Counted from the first letter of the stretch, positions 1 through 9,859 are shown. The stretch: DNA of 64,000 bases from Pustulibacterium marinum (GCF_900116665.1 NZ_FPBK01000005.1:62001-126000), one strand, 5' to 3'. Translations and numbers: made by a program. Notes: generated from the sequence alone by a model not told the origin.

Positions 1-222
1 GTCTGGAATCCCCGGACTTTTCATTACCAAATCTGCCGCTAGGATTCCCTCTTCAGAATGCTGAGATTCCTCCCATTCAATATTAAAATTTGTAAGAGCG
101 TTTTTATATTTTTCTTTAATAATGCCTTTGTCTGAAACAAAAACATCAAAACCTTTTTTCTTTCCTAAAATGGCAGTTCCTACACCACTTTCGCCACCAC
201 CAAGCACTACCAGTTTTTGCAT
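1..222 (-). CDS. murD: UDP-N-acetylmuramoylalanine--D-glutamate ligase, N-terminal part (partial)
   Basis: Only the first 74 codons are in the window; the gene runs off the left edge. MurD adds D-glutamate to UDP-MurNAc-L-Ala in the cytoplasm during peptidoglycan precursor synthesis. The visible protein starts MQKLVVLGGGESGVG, the glycine-rich nucleotide-binding loop typical of the MurD N-terminal domain, and the visible part ends in KSPGIPD, which fits the conserved SPG(I/V) segment. The ATG follows the mraY stop with no gap, so it is the next gene of the dcw operon. The identification rests on this N-terminus plus gene order. Confidence 0.9.
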   Translation of the reverse strand, partial: MQKLVVLGGGESGVGTAILGKKKGFDVFVSDKGIIKEKYKNALTNFNIEWEESQHSEEGILAADLVMKSPGIPD

Positions 223-1467
223 TTATCGAAGTTTTAAGGTTACAATGGTTAACACTGCCATTAAAATTCCGATGATCCAAAAACGAGTTACTATTTTACT
301 TTCATGATAGCCCTTCTTTTGATAATGATGATGCAATGGAGCCATGAGAAAAATTCGTCGGCCTTCGCCATATTTCTTCTTGGTGTATTTAAAATAACTC
401 ACCTGAATCATTACCGATAAATTCTCTGCAAAAAAGATGGCGCATAGTAATGGAATCAATAATTCTTTACGAATAGCAATTGCAATTACTGCAATGATTC
501 CGCCTATAGTTAAACTTCCTGTATCGCCCATAAATACTTGAGCAGGAAATGTATTGTACCACAAAAATCCAACGAGCGCCCCAGCAAATGCCGCTATAAA
601 TACGGTGATTTCACCCGCTCGAGGAATGTACATGATGTTTAAATAATCTGAGAAAATGATGTTACCAGAAACCCAAGCAAACACACCTAGTGTAACAACC
701 ATAATAGCCGAAGAACCTGCAGCAAGTCCATCAATTCCATCCGTTAAATTTGCTCCGTTTGAAACGGCTGTCACAATAAAAATGACTATTGGAATGAATA
801 TCAACCAAGCATAATCTGCTAAATCATCGCTCATCCAAGTTAAGATACTTGCGTAATCAAACTCATTATTCTTTAAAAATGGAACTGTAGTTTTGGTAGA
901 TTTTTCAGCTTGATAAAAGCGAGCTGCATTATCATCTGAAGTTGTAGTATTTTCTTCAATCTGAACAATTTCATCCGCAGGTAATTTTTGACGCATCAAA
1001 ACACCCGGATGAAAATAAAGCGTAACACCAACAATAACTCCGATTCCTATTTGTCCTGCAATCTTAAATTTCCCTTGTAAACCTTCTTTATCTTTTTTGA
1101 AAACTTTTATGTAATCATCTACAAAACCAATAACCCCCATCCAAACGGTGGTTGCAATCAATAAAATGGTGTACACATTATCCAACTTTGCGAATAACAA
1201 TACCGGAATCAACGTAGCTCCAATAATAATTAAACCTCCCATGGTTGGCGTACCAGCTTTTTCACTTTGACCTTTTAAACCAAGATCGCGTACTGTTTCA
1301 CCAATTTGAAGTTTTCTAAGATAATCGATCACTCGTTTACCGTAAATGGTAGATAACAACAAGGAAAAAATAATAGCCATTGCCGCTCTAAAAGAGATAT
1401 ACTGAAACACTCCCGCGCCTGAGAGATTGTATTGTTTGTCTAAATAATCAAATAAATAGTAAAGCAT
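223..1467 (-). CDS. mraY: phospho-N-acetylmuramoyl-pentapeptide transferase
   Basis: MraY transfers phospho-MurNAc-pentapeptide from UDP to undecaprenyl phosphate in the inner membrane, making lipid I. The 414-residue protein is strongly hydrophobic with many membrane segments. It carries the family motifs DDYIK (Asp117-Asp118), NLTDGIDGL (about 240-248) and the histidine motif PLHHHY near residue 380. A polar insert at about 150-205 makes it longer than the ~360-residue E. coli enzyme, a known feature of Bacteroidetes MraY. It lies 6 nt after murE and abuts murD. No murF lies between murE and mraY, unlike E. coli. Confidence 0.97.
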   Translation of the reverse strand: MLYYLFDYLDKQYNLSGAGVFQYISFRAAMAIIFSLLLSTIYGKRVIDYLRKLQIGETVRDLGLKGQSEKAGTPTMGGLIIIGATLIPVLLFAKLDNVYTILLIATTVWMGVIGFVDDYIKVFKKDKEGLQGKFKIAGQIGIGVIVGVTLYFHPGVLMRQKLPADEIVQIEENTTTSDDNAARFYQAEKSTKTTVPFLKNNEFDYASILTWMSDDLADYAWLIFIPIVIFIVTAVSNGANLTDGIDGLAAGSSAIMVVTLGVFAWVSGNIIFSDYLNIMYIPRAGEITVFIAAFAGALVGFLWYNTFPAQVFMGDTGSLTIGGIIAVIAIAIRKELLIPLLCAIFFAENLSVMIQVSYFKYTKKKYGEGRRIFLMAPLHHHYQKKGYHESKIVTRFWIIGILMAVLTIVTLKLR

Positions 1468-1473
1468 TGGTCT

Positions 1474-2937
1474 TTATTTATCCAGCTGTTTTAATAATTC
1501 TTTCACGACTTTTAAATCGTCAAAATCTGTTTTCACTCCTTTGATTTCCTGATAGGTTTCGTGCCCCTTTCCGGCAATCAAAATAATATCGTTTGGTTCC
1601 GCCATTTGACAAGCCGTTTTTATTGCTTGTTTTCTATCTAAAATGGATATCGTTTTCTTGAAATCGGTTGGTTGCACTCCCGTTTCCATTTCGTCTATAA
1701 TGGTTTGCGGGTCTTCATTCCTAGGATTATCCGAAGTAAAAATGGCTTTTGAACTTTTGCTTGCTGCAATATTTGCCATTTTTGGTCGCTTTGTTTTATC
1801 TCTATTCCCTCCACAACCCACAACGGTGATCAGATTCTCATTCTTAGTTCTGATATCGTTAATAGTTCCTAACACATTGTCTAAAGCATCTGGCGTATGC
1901 GCATAATCTACAATAGCCGTAATGTTGGTTTCTGAAACTATATACTGAAAACGCCCGCTCACACTTTCTAACTCACTTACCAAGCGTAAAGCTTCCATTT
2001 CTTCCAACCCTAATAAATCTGCTGTTGCAAAAATTGCCAACAGATTGTATGCATTGAAAGAACCGATTAACTTAGACCAAACTTCATTGTCTTCAATTTT
2101 CATTAATAATCCTGAAAATTGATTCTCTAAAATTTTAGCATTGTAATCGGCATATGATTTTAAAGCGTATGTTTTTTTATTGGCTTTGGTGTTTTGCAAC
2201 ATTACCAATCCGTTTTTATCATCAACATTTACCAATGCAAAAGCATTTTTTGGAAGTTGATCAAAAAACGATTTTTTCACATCTCTGTATTCCGCAAAAG
2301 TTTTATGATAATCTAAATGATCATGAGACAAATTGGTGAAAATTCCACCAGCGAAAACTAATCCGGCGGTTCTACGTTGATGAATTCCGTGTGAACTTAC
2401 TTCCATAAAGCAATATTCAACCCCGGCATCATTCATCATTTGTAAATATTTATTGATGCTAATAGGATCTGGCGTTGTATGCGTTGCAGGAAATTCTTCA
2501 TCTCCTACCAAAACTTTTACCGTTGAAAGTAAACCAACTTTAAAACCAGCTTTGGTAAATAATTGATGTAGCAAAGTAGCAACAGTAGTTTTACCATTTG
2601 TCCCCGTAACGCCAACTAATTGTAAATTTTCAGATGGATTTCCAAAAGCATTAGAAGCCATTATAGCTAGTGCTTTGTGAGAATCTGCCACCTGAACATA
2701 GGTTACGCCATTCACCATGACTTCTGGTAATTTTTCGCAAACTACAGCAACAGCCCCTTGGTTCACTGCTCTTTCTATAAAAGCATGACCATCTGAAACA
2801 GTTCCTTTGATAGCTACAAAAACATCGTCTAACGAAACTTGACGGGAATCAAAATGCAATTGATTTACTGGCACAGCAGTAGCACCCGAAACCGCTTCGA
2901 TACTTACTTTATACAATATGTCTTTCAACATCATCAT
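1474..2937 (-). CDS. murE: UDP-MurNAc-tripeptide synthetase (meso-DAP adding)
   Basis: MurE is the cytoplasmic ligase that adds the third amino acid to UDP-MurNAc-L-Ala-D-Glu using ATP. The 487-residue protein has the ATP-binding loop GVTGTNGKTT (about 109-118) and the DNPR motif (403-406), which in this family marks meso-diaminopimelate rather than lysine as substrate. Length is normal. Its start overlaps the ftsI stop by 4 nt, indicating translational coupling within the dcw operon. The N-terminus has three consecutive Met codons, so the exact start may be shifted by one or two residues. Confidence 0.97.
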   Translation of the reverse strand: MMMLKDILYKVSIEAVSGATAVPVNQLHFDSRQVSLDDVFVAIKGTVSDGHAFIERAVNQGAVAVVCEKLPEVMVNGVTYVQVADSHKALAIMASNAFGNPSENLQLVGVTGTNGKTTVATLLHQLFTKAGFKVGLLSTVKVLVGDEEFPATHTTPDPISINKYLQMMNDAGVEYCFMEVSSHGIHQRRTAGLVFAGGIFTNLSHDHLDYHKTFAEYRDVKKSFFDQLPKNAFALVNVDDKNGLVMLQNTKANKKTYALKSYADYNAKILENQFSGLLMKIEDNEVWSKLIGSFNAYNLLAIFATADLLGLEEMEALRLVSELESVSGRFQYIVSETNITAIVDYAHTPDALDNVLGTINDIRTKNENLITVVGCGGNRDKTKRPKMANIAASKSSKAIFTSDNPRNEDPQTIIDEMETGVQPTDFKKTISILDRKQAIKTACQMAEPNDIILIAGKGHETYQEIKGVKTDFDDLKVVKELLKQLDK

Positions 2938-4934
2938 GATAATGTGAGTACTATTTTTTTGTTAGACTGAATCATTTCTCCTGCTTGAACCGACTGATTG
3001 GCAACTTTTCCGTTTCCTTTAACTTCAACTTGTAAACCTAAATTCTCAAGAATAGAAATTGCATCCATACCTACCATTCCTTTTACATTTGGAATAGTTT
3101 TATATTCGGTTTGAGCTTTTTTATAGTAATCTTCGTAATTCGCGAGAGTCTCTTCGTTCACCTTGTTGAGATCATCAATAGTATCAATCAAAGGAGAACT
3201 GGTATAAATTTTTTGAGCTACTTTTTTAAACACAGGCCCCGATACATCTGCTCCGTAATATCCTATACTCTTATCCGGTTCATGAATCACCACAATACAA
3301 GAATACTTTGGATTGTCTGCCGGAAAAAACCCAGCAAAAGACGATATATAATTTAGCTTGCTTTTATCTCTATAATCTTTTTGACAAGTTCCTGTTTTAC
3401 CAGCCATTGAAAAGTTTGGAGAATACAACCTGTGACCCGTTCCGTGATCTTTTTCAACAACATCTTTCAGCAACTGTTTTACTTTATCTACAGTTTCTTG
3501 CGAACAGATTTTGGGATTAATTACTTCCTTATCAAATTTTGAAACTGACTTATTCCACTCCTTCACCTCTTTAATCAAACGCGGTTTTACCATTTCGCCA
3601 TTATTGGCAATAGCGTTGTAAAACGTTAAGGTTTGCAACGGCGTAATTTTAACTCCATACCCAAAAGCCATCCATTCCAAAGCAATACCACTCCAGTATT
3701 TATCTCCCGGATGTGGAATTCTAGGAGTTCCTTCTCCTTTAATAGATAAACCCAAAGGCTGCGCCACATTCATAGCATCTAACCGATTCACAAAACGTTT
3801 TGGATCATCCGAAAACTTTTCGTGAATTGTTTTTACAATTCCGGTATTAGAAGAAACTTGAAAAGCTTCGGCCAAAGAAATTTTTCCGTAACCACCATGA
3901 TGTGAATCGCGAACCGATTTACCATAATATTTAATTACACCTTTTTCGGTATCTACCATATAACTGGTATCCACAACTTTCTCTTCAAGAGCAGCAGTTA
4001 CTGCCATTAATTTAAACGTTGAACCAGGTTCATGTGCTTCTCCAACAGCATAGTTTTTCTTTTCATAATATGATCCGTCACTAGAACGACCAAGATTTGA
4101 AATGGCTTTGATTTCTCCGGTAGCCACTTCCATCACCACTACACTTCCATGATCTGCTTTGTATTTTTCAAGTTGTTCCAGCAATGCATGGTGGGCGATA
4201 TCTTGAATACCTATATCAATCGTTGAAATAACATCGTAACCATCTCTTGGTTCTACTTCATTATTATCATTGATAGGTTTCCAAAGACCTTTTGCTATTT
4301 TTTGTTTCCAGCGGTGACCAACTTCTCCATCTAAGTATGCTGCGCAAGATTGCTCTAAACCAACAGGTTTCACAACTCCGTCACTGGTCATTCTGTAATA
4401 CCCAATACTACGTTTTGCAATAGAACCTAACGGATATTCTCTCACGGTACGTTGCTCCGTAATTACACCTCCTTTATATGCACCAAGATTGAAAAGTGGA
4501 AAATTTTTCAATCTCATGTATTCTGAATAACTTAAATTTCTAGCAATCAAATAATAGCGGTTTTTATTCCTCCTCGCCTTACGTAATCTTTGTTGTAAAC
4601 CAGCACTATTTTTTCCAAGCATCTTTCCTAAAGAATCGGACAATGCTTTGACATGTTTTTCGAAATTTGCGTTGGAAGAAGTAACCGCATCAAAATGGAC
4701 ATCATACCTAGTAACCGAAGTTGCCAGTAAACTTCCATCATCGGAATACAGATTACCTTTATTTGGTTGAATTGTGAAGTTTTTAACGGTACGTTGTTCT
4801 GCAAGCTCGCGGTATTTAGCGCCGTCAACAGTTTGGATAACTATCAACTTTACAAACACAGCCATAGCTAGCAAAAACATACATCCTGCTACCACGTACA
4901 ATCTGTTCACTATGCTTTTATCGGTTACTGCCAT
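2934..4934 (-). CDS. ftsI: division-specific penicillin-binding protein with C-terminal PASTA domain
   Basis: This is the septal peptidoglycan transpeptidase, anchored by one N-terminal membrane segment (about 10-33) with its catalytic domain in the periplasm. The penicillin-binding motifs are all present: SxxK at Ser305-Lys308 (PGSTFK), SSN at 361-363 and KTGT at 513-516. A PBP dimer domain precedes them. Residues from about 605 to the end form one PASTA domain (starts TIPNVKGM). PASTA-bearing FtsI is usual in Bacteroidetes. It sits 7 nt after the ftsL-like gene and overlaps murE by 4 nt. Confidence 0.96.
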   Translation of the reverse strand: MAVTDKSIVNRLYVVAGCMFLLAMAVFVKLIVIQTVDGAKYRELAEQRTVKNFTIQPNKGNLYSDDGSLLATSVTRYDVHFDAVTSSNANFEKHVKALSDSLGKMLGKNSAGLQQRLRKARRNKNRYYLIARNLSYSEYMRLKNFPLFNLGAYKGGVITEQRTVREYPLGSIAKRSIGYYRMTSDGVVKPVGLEQSCAAYLDGEVGHRWKQKIAKGLWKPINDNNEVEPRDGYDVISTIDIGIQDIAHHALLEQLEKYKADHGSVVVMEVATGEIKAISNLGRSSDGSYYEKKNYAVGEAHEPGSTFKLMAVTAALEEKVVDTSYMVDTEKGVIKYYGKSVRDSHHGGYGKISLAEAFQVSSNTGIVKTIHEKFSDDPKRFVNRLDAMNVAQPLGLSIKGEGTPRIPHPGDKYWSGIALEWMAFGYGVKITPLQTLTFYNAIANNGEMVKPRLIKEVKEWNKSVSKFDKEVINPKICSQETVDKVKQLLKDVVEKDHGTGHRLYSPNFSMAGKTGTCQKDYRDKSKLNYISSFAGFFPADNPKYSCIVVIHEPDKSIGYYGADVSGPVFKKVAQKIYTSSPLIDTIDDLNKVNEETLANYEDYYKKAQTEYKTIPNVKGMVGMDAISILENLGLQVEVKGNGKVANQSVQAGEMIQSNKKIVLTLS

Positions 4935-4941
4935 GTACTTG

Positions 4942-5250
4942 TTACTTCACTCTTATTTTCTTTGGCGGATTTTCTGAAGGAGCTAATCCCATATCCGCTA
5001 CTTTTTCTCCTACTTTTGATTCTAATTTTAGTTGTTGCAAGCGAGATCTGGTATCTACAAACTCACTTCGCAACTCTTGCACTTGCTCATTCATTTTTGC
5101 TATGAGATGCACTTTTTGATCTGCACTGTGCGAACTGCTAATCATAACTACGGCGAGCAGCGATATAAACAACATAAAACGCCAGGTTTTACCAGCTTCT
5201 CTACTAATAAGAAACTTACCTTTTAATATGTCTAACAACCCGTTTTTCAT
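4942..5250 (-). CDS. ftsL: FtsL-like cell division protein
   Basis: A 102-residue bitopic protein with a short cytoplasmic N-terminus, one membrane segment at about 24-42 (FMLFISLLAVVMISSS) and a periplasmic heptad-rich coiled coil (about 46-85, VQELRSEFVDTRSRLQQLKLE). This is the layout of FtsL, which scaffolds the FtsQLB divisome complex. Sequence similarity in this family is weak, so the call depends on position between rsmH and ftsI and on topology. Its start overlaps the rsmH stop by 4 nt. Confidence 0.82.
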   Translation of the reverse strand: MKNGLLDILKGKFLISREAGKTWRFMLFISLLAVVMISSSHSADQKVHLIAKMNEQVQELRSEFVDTRSRLQQLKLESKVGEKVADMGLAPSENPPKKIRVK

Positions 5251-6149
5251 ACACGTTCTGCTATTCTAAGTTTTGCACTTCTAGCTCTGTTATTTTGACT
5301 TATTTCTTCTGCTGAAGGAACAATTAAACCTCCTACCTTTTTAAAAGGAACATCCACATTACCGTAGAAATCTTTTTCAGCATGCCCTTCAAACTTACCA
5401 TCTCTAATGAAGCGTTTTACCAAACGATCTTCTAAAGAATGATAACTTATCAAACTCAATCTCCCGCCTTCATTTAAAAGATCTGGAGTTTGCAATAAGA
5501 ATTCTTCTAAGACTTCCATTTCTTGATTTACCTCAATACGAATTGCCTGGTAAACCTGTGCTAAAATTTTATTCTCTTTATGTTTTGGTAAAAACCTTGC
5601 GATCACCTGTTTCAGTTCTGCTCCTGTTTTTATTGAATTTTGCAATCTTGCCGCTACAATGGTTTTTGAAATTGCGTAGGCATTTTTCAATTCACCATAT
5701 ACCGAAAACATTTTTCGCAAATCTGCCTCGTCATATTCGTTTATCACTGTAAAAGCCGAGATCTCACTTTGCTGATTCATTCGCATATCTAAATCTGCAT
5801 CAAAACGTGTGGAAAATCCACGCTCCGCTACATCAAACTGATGCGATGACACACCGAAATCTCCAAGTATTCCATCTACTTTTTTGATTCCATGAAATTT
5901 CAAAAAACGCTTGATATATCTAAAGTTTTGACTCACCAACATAAACCTATCATCTTCCGGAACATTTGCTAACGCATCTTCATCTTGATCAAAACCAATC
6001 AATCTACCATTTGACCCCAATCTTTTCAATATTTCTCTGGAATGACCACCGCCACCAAAAGTCACATCAACGTACACACCATCTTCTTTGATAGCGAGCC
6101 CGTCAACAGTTTCTTTTAACAATACCGGATTATGATAATTCGTCTCCAC
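5247..6149 (-). CDS. rsmH: 16S rRNA (cytosine(1402)-N(4))-methyltransferase
   Basis: RsmH (MraW) uses SAM to N4-methylate C1402 in the decoding centre of 16S rRNA. The 300-residue protein has the family N-terminus HNPVLLKE, the SAM-binding loop VDVTFGGGGHS (about 28-38), and the C-terminal SYHSLEDRLVK motif and AKLRIAERV end. Length is typical. It is the second gene of the dcw cluster; its start lies 20 nt inside the end of mraZ, so the two are translationally coupled. Confidence 0.97.
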   Translation of the reverse strand: METNYHNPVLLKETVDGLAIKEDGVYVDVTFGGGGHSREILKRLGSNGRLIGFDQDEDALANVPEDDRFMLVSQNFRYIKRFLKFHGIKKVDGILGDFGVSSHQFDVAERGFSTRFDADLDMRMNQQSEISAFTVINEYDEADLRKMFSVYGELKNAYAISKTIVAARLQNSIKTGAELKQVIARFLPKHKENKILAQVYQAIRIEVNQEMEVLEEFLLQTPDLLNEGGRLSLISYHSLEDRLVKRFIRDGKFEGHAEKDFYGNVDVPFKKVGGLIVPSAEEISQNNRARSAKLRIAERV

Positions 6150-6597
6150 CTATATCTCCCATTACTTCTTCGGCCAATTCTGCAAAGTCACCTGTTGCAT
6201 CATCAATAGCCTGTTCATATTTCTCTTTATCCCAGATTTCAATGATATTCACCGCAGAAGAAAGAACAATCTCTTTTGAAATTCCTGCGAACGTCACCAA
6301 ATCTTTCGGAATTAAAAATCTACCTGTAGCGTCTACTTCCACTATTTTAACACCGGCAGTAAACCTTCTAATGAAGTCGTTATTCTTTTTATTAAAGCGA
6401 TTAAGTTTTCCAATTTTTAGCATCATTGCATTCCATTCTTCCATAGGATACAATTCCAAACAATTTTGAAAAACGGCACGTTTAACGACAAATCCATGCT
6501 GAAGCATAGGCGCAAGTTGACCTTTTAATGCGACAGGAAGCATTACCCTTCCTTTCGTATCTGCCTTACACTCATATGTTCCGATGAAATTAGTCAC
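6130..6597 (-). CDS. mraZ: transcriptional regulator MraZ
   Basis: MraZ is a ring-forming DNA-binding protein that autoregulates the dcw operon. The 155-residue protein has two AbrB/MraZ half-domains: the first starts FIGTYECKADTKGRVMLP, and the second contains VEVDATGRFLIPKDL (about 102-116). Both carry the D-x-x-GR pattern of the family. The start codon is GTG at 6597, supported by the -7 box at 6626-6633, which leaves a leader of about 25 nt. It is the first gene of the leftward dcw operon and lies just downstream of three GTGGTA repeats. Confidence 0.96.
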   Translation of the reverse strand: MTNFIGTYECKADTKGRVMLPVALKGQLAPMLQHGFVVKRAVFQNCLELYPMEEWNAMMLKIGKLNRFNKKNNDFIRRFTAGVKIVEVDATGRFLIPKDLVTFAGISKEIVLSSAVNIIEIWDKEKYEQAIDDATGDFAELAEEVMGDIGGDELS

Positions 6598-6625
6598 GAC
6601 AACTCACCTAAATTGATAGTTTTTT

Positions 6626-6669
6626 CAAATATATGGAATAATTTACCACATTTTACCACTTACTACCAC
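6626..6669 (-). promoter_or_regulatory. mraZ promoter with three-repeat MraZ-type operator
   Basis: On the minus strand a Bacteroidetes -7 box TATATTTG occupies 6633-6626. Just upstream, GTGGTA occurs three times (TACCAC on the plus strand at 6644-6649, 6654-6659 and 6664-6669) with an exact 10-bp period. MraZ operators in other phyla are three or four G-rich repeats, one helical turn apart, in the same place. The first and second repeats cover the expected -33 region, so binding would block sigma access. The MraZ link is inferred. Confidence 0.72.
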
Positions 6670-6827
6670 TTTGTTGATAAGTTTTGCCTTTTCTTAACTT
6701 TCTCCAATCAAGAATCAGTATCTCAAATGGTTACCTGATGTAACCTCACAAATACAGAGAAGATTTACAAACATTGATTTCACAAAAGCTTTTTTTCAAA
6801 TTTACACAGCAGTTTTATTGAATTACT

Positions 6828-6835
6828 TATATTTG
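6828..6835 (+). promoter_or_regulatory. -7 box of the hydrolase-engB promoter
   Basis: TATATTTG matches the Bacteroidetes -7 consensus TAnnTTTG and lies 24 nt before the ATG at 6860. It rules against the in-frame upstream TTG at 6818, which lies 5' of the box. I see no clear -33 TTTG. This promoter diverges from the mraZ promoter about 190 bp away. Confidence 0.55.
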
Positions 6836-6859
6836 TTTCTTCGAAAAACAGGAACGTTA

Positions 6860-7624
6860 ATGTTAAAGAACGTAAAGAAAGAAGGTAAATACAGTTACCT
6901 TGAAATTGGAGAGGGACAACCTATTATCATTTTACACGGTTTAATGGGCGGTTTGAGTAATTTTGAAGGCGTAACTGATCATTTTTCAAAAAAAGGTTAT
7001 AAAATTCTGATTCCAGAATTACCTATTTATACCATGCCCCTCATAAAGACTACCGTTAAAAATCTTGCGAAGTATTTAGAAAACTTCATAGAATTTAAAG
7101 GTTTAGATAAAGTAATTCTTTTAGGAAATTCCTTAGGAGGACATATAGGATTGTTACACACAAAACTTTTTCCACATAAAGTAAAATCACTAGTAATTAC
7201 AGGTAGCTCAGGGCTTTATGAAAGCGCTATGGGTGACGGTTATCCAAAAAGAGGAGATTACGAGTTTATAAAGAAGAAAAGTGAGGACGTTTTTTACGAT
7301 CCAAAAGTAGCTACAAAAGAAATAGTAGACGAAGTTTTTGCTACTGTAAATGACAGAACAAAACTTGTAAAAACACTTGCTATTGCAAAAAGTGCTATAC
7401 GCCACAACATGGCAAAGGATTTACCTAACATGCACACTCCAACTTGTATTATTTGGGGGAAAAACGACTCTGTAACCCCTCCAAATGTTGCAGAAGAATT
7501 TCATGAATTGTTACCAGATTCTGAATTGTATTGGATAGATAAATGTGGGCACGCACCTATGATGGAACACCCGCTTACATTCAACAAAATGCTGGATGAC
7601 TTTTTGACTAAACGAGGATTCTAA
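6860..7624 (+). CDS. alpha/beta-fold hydrolase
   Basis: A 254-residue cytoplasmic alpha/beta hydrolase. It shows the oxyanion segment ILHGLMGG (24-31), the nucleophile elbow GNSLGG with Ser91, a likely catalytic Asp203 (WGKNDSVTP) and His231 ([10 protein letters not shown]), so the triad is complete. Substrate cannot be read from sequence; the core resembles ester and C-C bond hydrolases. The start is placed at ATG 6860 because the -7 box at 6828-6835 lies between it and an upstream in-frame TTG. It is followed 4 nt later by engB, so the two are probably one transcript. Confidence 0.88.
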   Translation: MLKNVKKEGKYSYLEIGEGQPIIILHGLMGGLSNFEGVTDHFSKKGYKILIPELPIYTMPLIKTTVKNLAKYLENFIEFKGLDKVILLGNSLGGHIGLLHTKLFPHKVKSLVITGSSGLYESAMGDGYPKRGDYEFIKKKSEDVFYDPKVATKEIVDEVFATVNDRTKLVKTLAIAKSAIRHNMAKDLPNMHTPTCIIWGKNDSVTPPNVAEEFHELLPDSELYWIDKCGHAPMMEHPLTFNKMLDDFLTKRGF

Positions 7625-7628
7625 ATTT

Positions 7629-8237
7629 ATGGATATTAAGAAAGCCGAATTTATCATCAGTAATACTGATGTTTCTCGATGCCCAAAGGAGCAATTGCCG
7701 GAATATGCTTTTATAGGAAGATCAAATGTTGGAAAATCTTCTTTGATCAACATGCTTACCAATCGCAAAAGCTTGGCTAAAACTTCGGGAAAACCCGGAA
7801 AAACGCAGTTGATCAATCATTTTAAAATTAATGATGAATGGTTTCTAGTAGATTTACCTGGCTATGGTTATGCTAAAGTCTCTAAATCTACAAAGAAGGT
7901 CTTTCAAAAATTTATCACCGCTTACTTTGAAAAGAGACTACAATTGGTTTCGGCATTTGTCCTAGTAGATTGCAGACACGAACCACAACCTATAGACACA
8001 GAGTTTATGCAGTGGTTAGGTGAAAATCAAATTCCGTTTTCCATCATATTTACCAAAGGAGACAAGTTAAAGCCGGGAGCTCTGGAACGTAATGTTCAGA
8101 ATTACTTGGACACGCTTACTTCTGAAGTTTGGGAAGAAGCTCCCAATTACTTCATTACTTCTTCATCAAGTGGATTAGGGAAAGATGAATTACTCAATTA
8201 CATCGAAGACGTAAACGAACAAATAAAAAAAGGCTGA
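7629..8237 (+). CDS. engB: ribosome biogenesis GTP-binding protein YihA/YsxC
   Basis: EngB (YsxC) is an essential GTPase that acts in assembly of the large ribosomal subunit. The 202-residue protein carries G1 GRSNVGKS (30-37), G3 DLPG (75-78), G4 TKGD (142-145) and a C-terminal [12 protein letters not shown] region serving as G5. Length is normal. It lies 4 nt downstream of the hydrolase. Its TGA is inside a hairpin shared with the convergent lipoprotein gene. Confidence 0.96.
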   Translation: MDIKKAEFIISNTDVSRCPKEQLPEYAFIGRSNVGKSSLINMLTNRKSLAKTSGKPGKTQLINHFKINDEWFLVDLPGYGYAKVSKSTKKVFQKFITAYFEKRLQLVSAFVLVDCRHEPQPIDTEFMQWLGENQIPFSIIFTKGDKLKPGALERNVQNYLDTLTSEVWEEAPNYFITSSSSGLGKDELLNYIEDVNEQIKKG

Positions 8238-8254
8238 AAAATTAATTTTCAGCC
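8232..8254 (-). terminator. terminator of the DUF4252 gene, overlapping both convergent stops
   Basis: GGCTGAAAA (8232-8240) pairs with TTTTCAGCC (8246-8254) around a 5-nt loop. Read leftward, the hairpin is followed by a run of T, so it is a good intrinsic terminator for the minus strand; the plus side lacks a T-run. It contains the stop codons of both engB and the convergent gene. Confidence 0.7.
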
Positions 8255-8706
8255 AAAAATTCGTTCATCAATTTATCTACGTCTTTTACTTTGATATTTC
8301 CTTGAGCGCTTAGCACTACAAAGTTTTCATCTCCCTTTATTTTGCAGATCACTTCTTTGATTTTGTTATGTCTTTTATAAAGATACAACTGCACATTTTC
8401 ACCATTTTTTTTCACGTAGAAAAGTCTTTCGTAACCTTTCGTATTTACAAGATCGTCAAATCTGTGGTTTAGTTCTTCCGCATAATCAGACCCAACAAGC
8501 ACTCGATATTTCTTTATACCACTTACAACACTTTTAAATTCTTGTAAATCTGATTTATCTACAAACATGTTCACTAAAAAATTACTAGCATTGATGGAGA
8601 ATGTAATTTCTTCCTCATTTTCTTCTCTAAAGGTATCATAAGGCGTATGACTTGCACAACTTGAAAGAATAATGGCGATTCCGAAGAATAAAAACAGTTT
8701 TTTCAT
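8242..8706 (-). CDS. DUF4252-like lipoprotein
   Basis: A 154-residue lipoprotein: signal peptide MKKLFLFFGIAIILSSC with the lipobox LSSC at about 14-17, so the mature form is probably lipidated. The rest is a small alpha/beta domain like the Bacteroidetes DUF4252 family, whose function is unknown. The start is taken at ATG 8706 because the signal peptide begins there; an in-frame codon at 8787 would add 27 residues without any signal. It converges with engB and stands alone. Confidence 0.78.
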   Translation of the reverse strand: MKKLFLFFGIAIILSSCASHTPYDTFREENEEEITFSINASNFLVNMFVDKSDLQEFKSVVSGIKKYRVLVGSDYAEELNHRFDDLVNTKGYERLFYVKKNGENVQLYLYKRHNKIKEVICKIKGDENFVVLSAQGNIKVKDVDKLMNEFLAEN

Positions 8707-8895
8707 AACTATTCGATTTTTTTGATTGCTATATAAACGAGACGAACGTGAATAATTTTTGTGACGGCTAAAATTCAATTTTAACATTAAAAAACTCCAA
8801 GAGATTATTAAACTCGCTGTTTCTTCCCTTAAAAATTTCTTAAGAAAACTTCATTAGAATCGGTTTTTTTTAACTTGACCTATTATATATTTTCT

Positions 8896-9840
8896 ATGAA
8901 GAGAAGAATTACAATATCTGCAAAAACTATTTTTAAACTGCTAAAAAAAAGTGGAGTTGCTTTTTTAGATGATAAAGGGCTAAAATTAAGTGCTTCTCTT
9001 TCATACTACACTACCTTAGCCTTAGCTCCTTTGCTTATTTTAGTAATTTCCATAGTTGGATTCTTCTTCGGAAAAGACGCAGTTCGCGGACATATTTTCT
9101 ACGAAATAAATAATCTAATAGGCTCTGATGCAGCCTTACAAATTCAAGATATTTTAAAAAACTTGGAATTATCTGGCCAAACAACCACGGCAATTTTGGT
9201 AAGTATCCTTACTCTTTTGGTAACTTCTACCACTGTTTTTAGTGAAATTCAAGATTCTATCAATTCCATTTGGAAAGTAAAAGCTAAACCCAAAAAAGGA
9301 TGGCTTAAAATTGTAAAAGATCGTCTGCTATCATCCTCTCTTATAATAGGTATTGGTTTTTTGATGATGATATCATTACTGATCAATGGTCTTTTGGTTG
9401 CTTTGAATGAATATTTAAAATCAATATTCCCAGAAATTACAGTCATTCTTTTCAATGGAATTAATTTGATTATGACATTCGGTATTTTATCATTACTCTT
9501 TGGAGTGGTTTTTAAGGTTTTACCAGATGCCTCTATAGAATGGAAAGATGTGAGAGCAGGTTCTTTCTTCACCGCCGGACTTTTCATGTTGGGTAGATAT
9601 CTTATTTTACTGTACATACAAACCACCGGAACTGGATCGGCTTACGGAGCTGCAGGATCTATCATTGTTTTATTGGTTTGGCTTTATTACACTTCCGCTA
9701 TTTTATATTTTGGAGCCGAGTTTACTAAATTCTTTGCCAACCTTTCTGGAAAAAGAATTCGACCTTCTGAATATGCGGTGTACGTAAAAAGTGTAGAAGT
9801 AGAATTAGATGAAACTGAAGACACTTCTATTTATAAATAA
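8896..9840 (+). CDS. YihY/virulence factor BrkB family membrane protein
   Basis: A 314-residue integral membrane protein of the YihY/BrkB family (formerly misnamed RNase BN). It has the family signature LSYYTTLALAPLLI early (about 36-49), further membrane segments, and the C-terminal GAAGSIIVLLVWLYYTSAILYFGAEF region, broken here only by its conserved tyrosines. The tail (about 285-314) is polar and acidic. Molecular function is unknown. ATG 8896 was chosen over the TTG at 8875. The AraC gene follows by 20 nt and may be co-transcribed. Confidence 0.9.
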   Translation: MKRRITISAKTIFKLLKKSGVAFLDDKGLKLSASLSYYTTLALAPLLILVISIVGFFFGKDAVRGHIFYEINNLIGSDAALQIQDILKNLELSGQTTTAILVSILTLLVTSTTVFSEIQDSINSIWKVKAKPKKGWLKIVKDRLLSSSLIIGIGFLMMISLLINGLLVALNEYLKSIFPEITVILFNGINLIMTFGILSLLFGVVFKVLPDASIEWKDVRAGSFFTAGLFMLGRYLILLYIQTTGTGSAYGAAGSIIVLLVWLYYTSAILYFGAEFTKFFANLSGKRIRPSEYAVYVKSVEVELDETEDTSIYK

Positions 9841-9859
9841 TCTTGTACTTTTATAGGTA

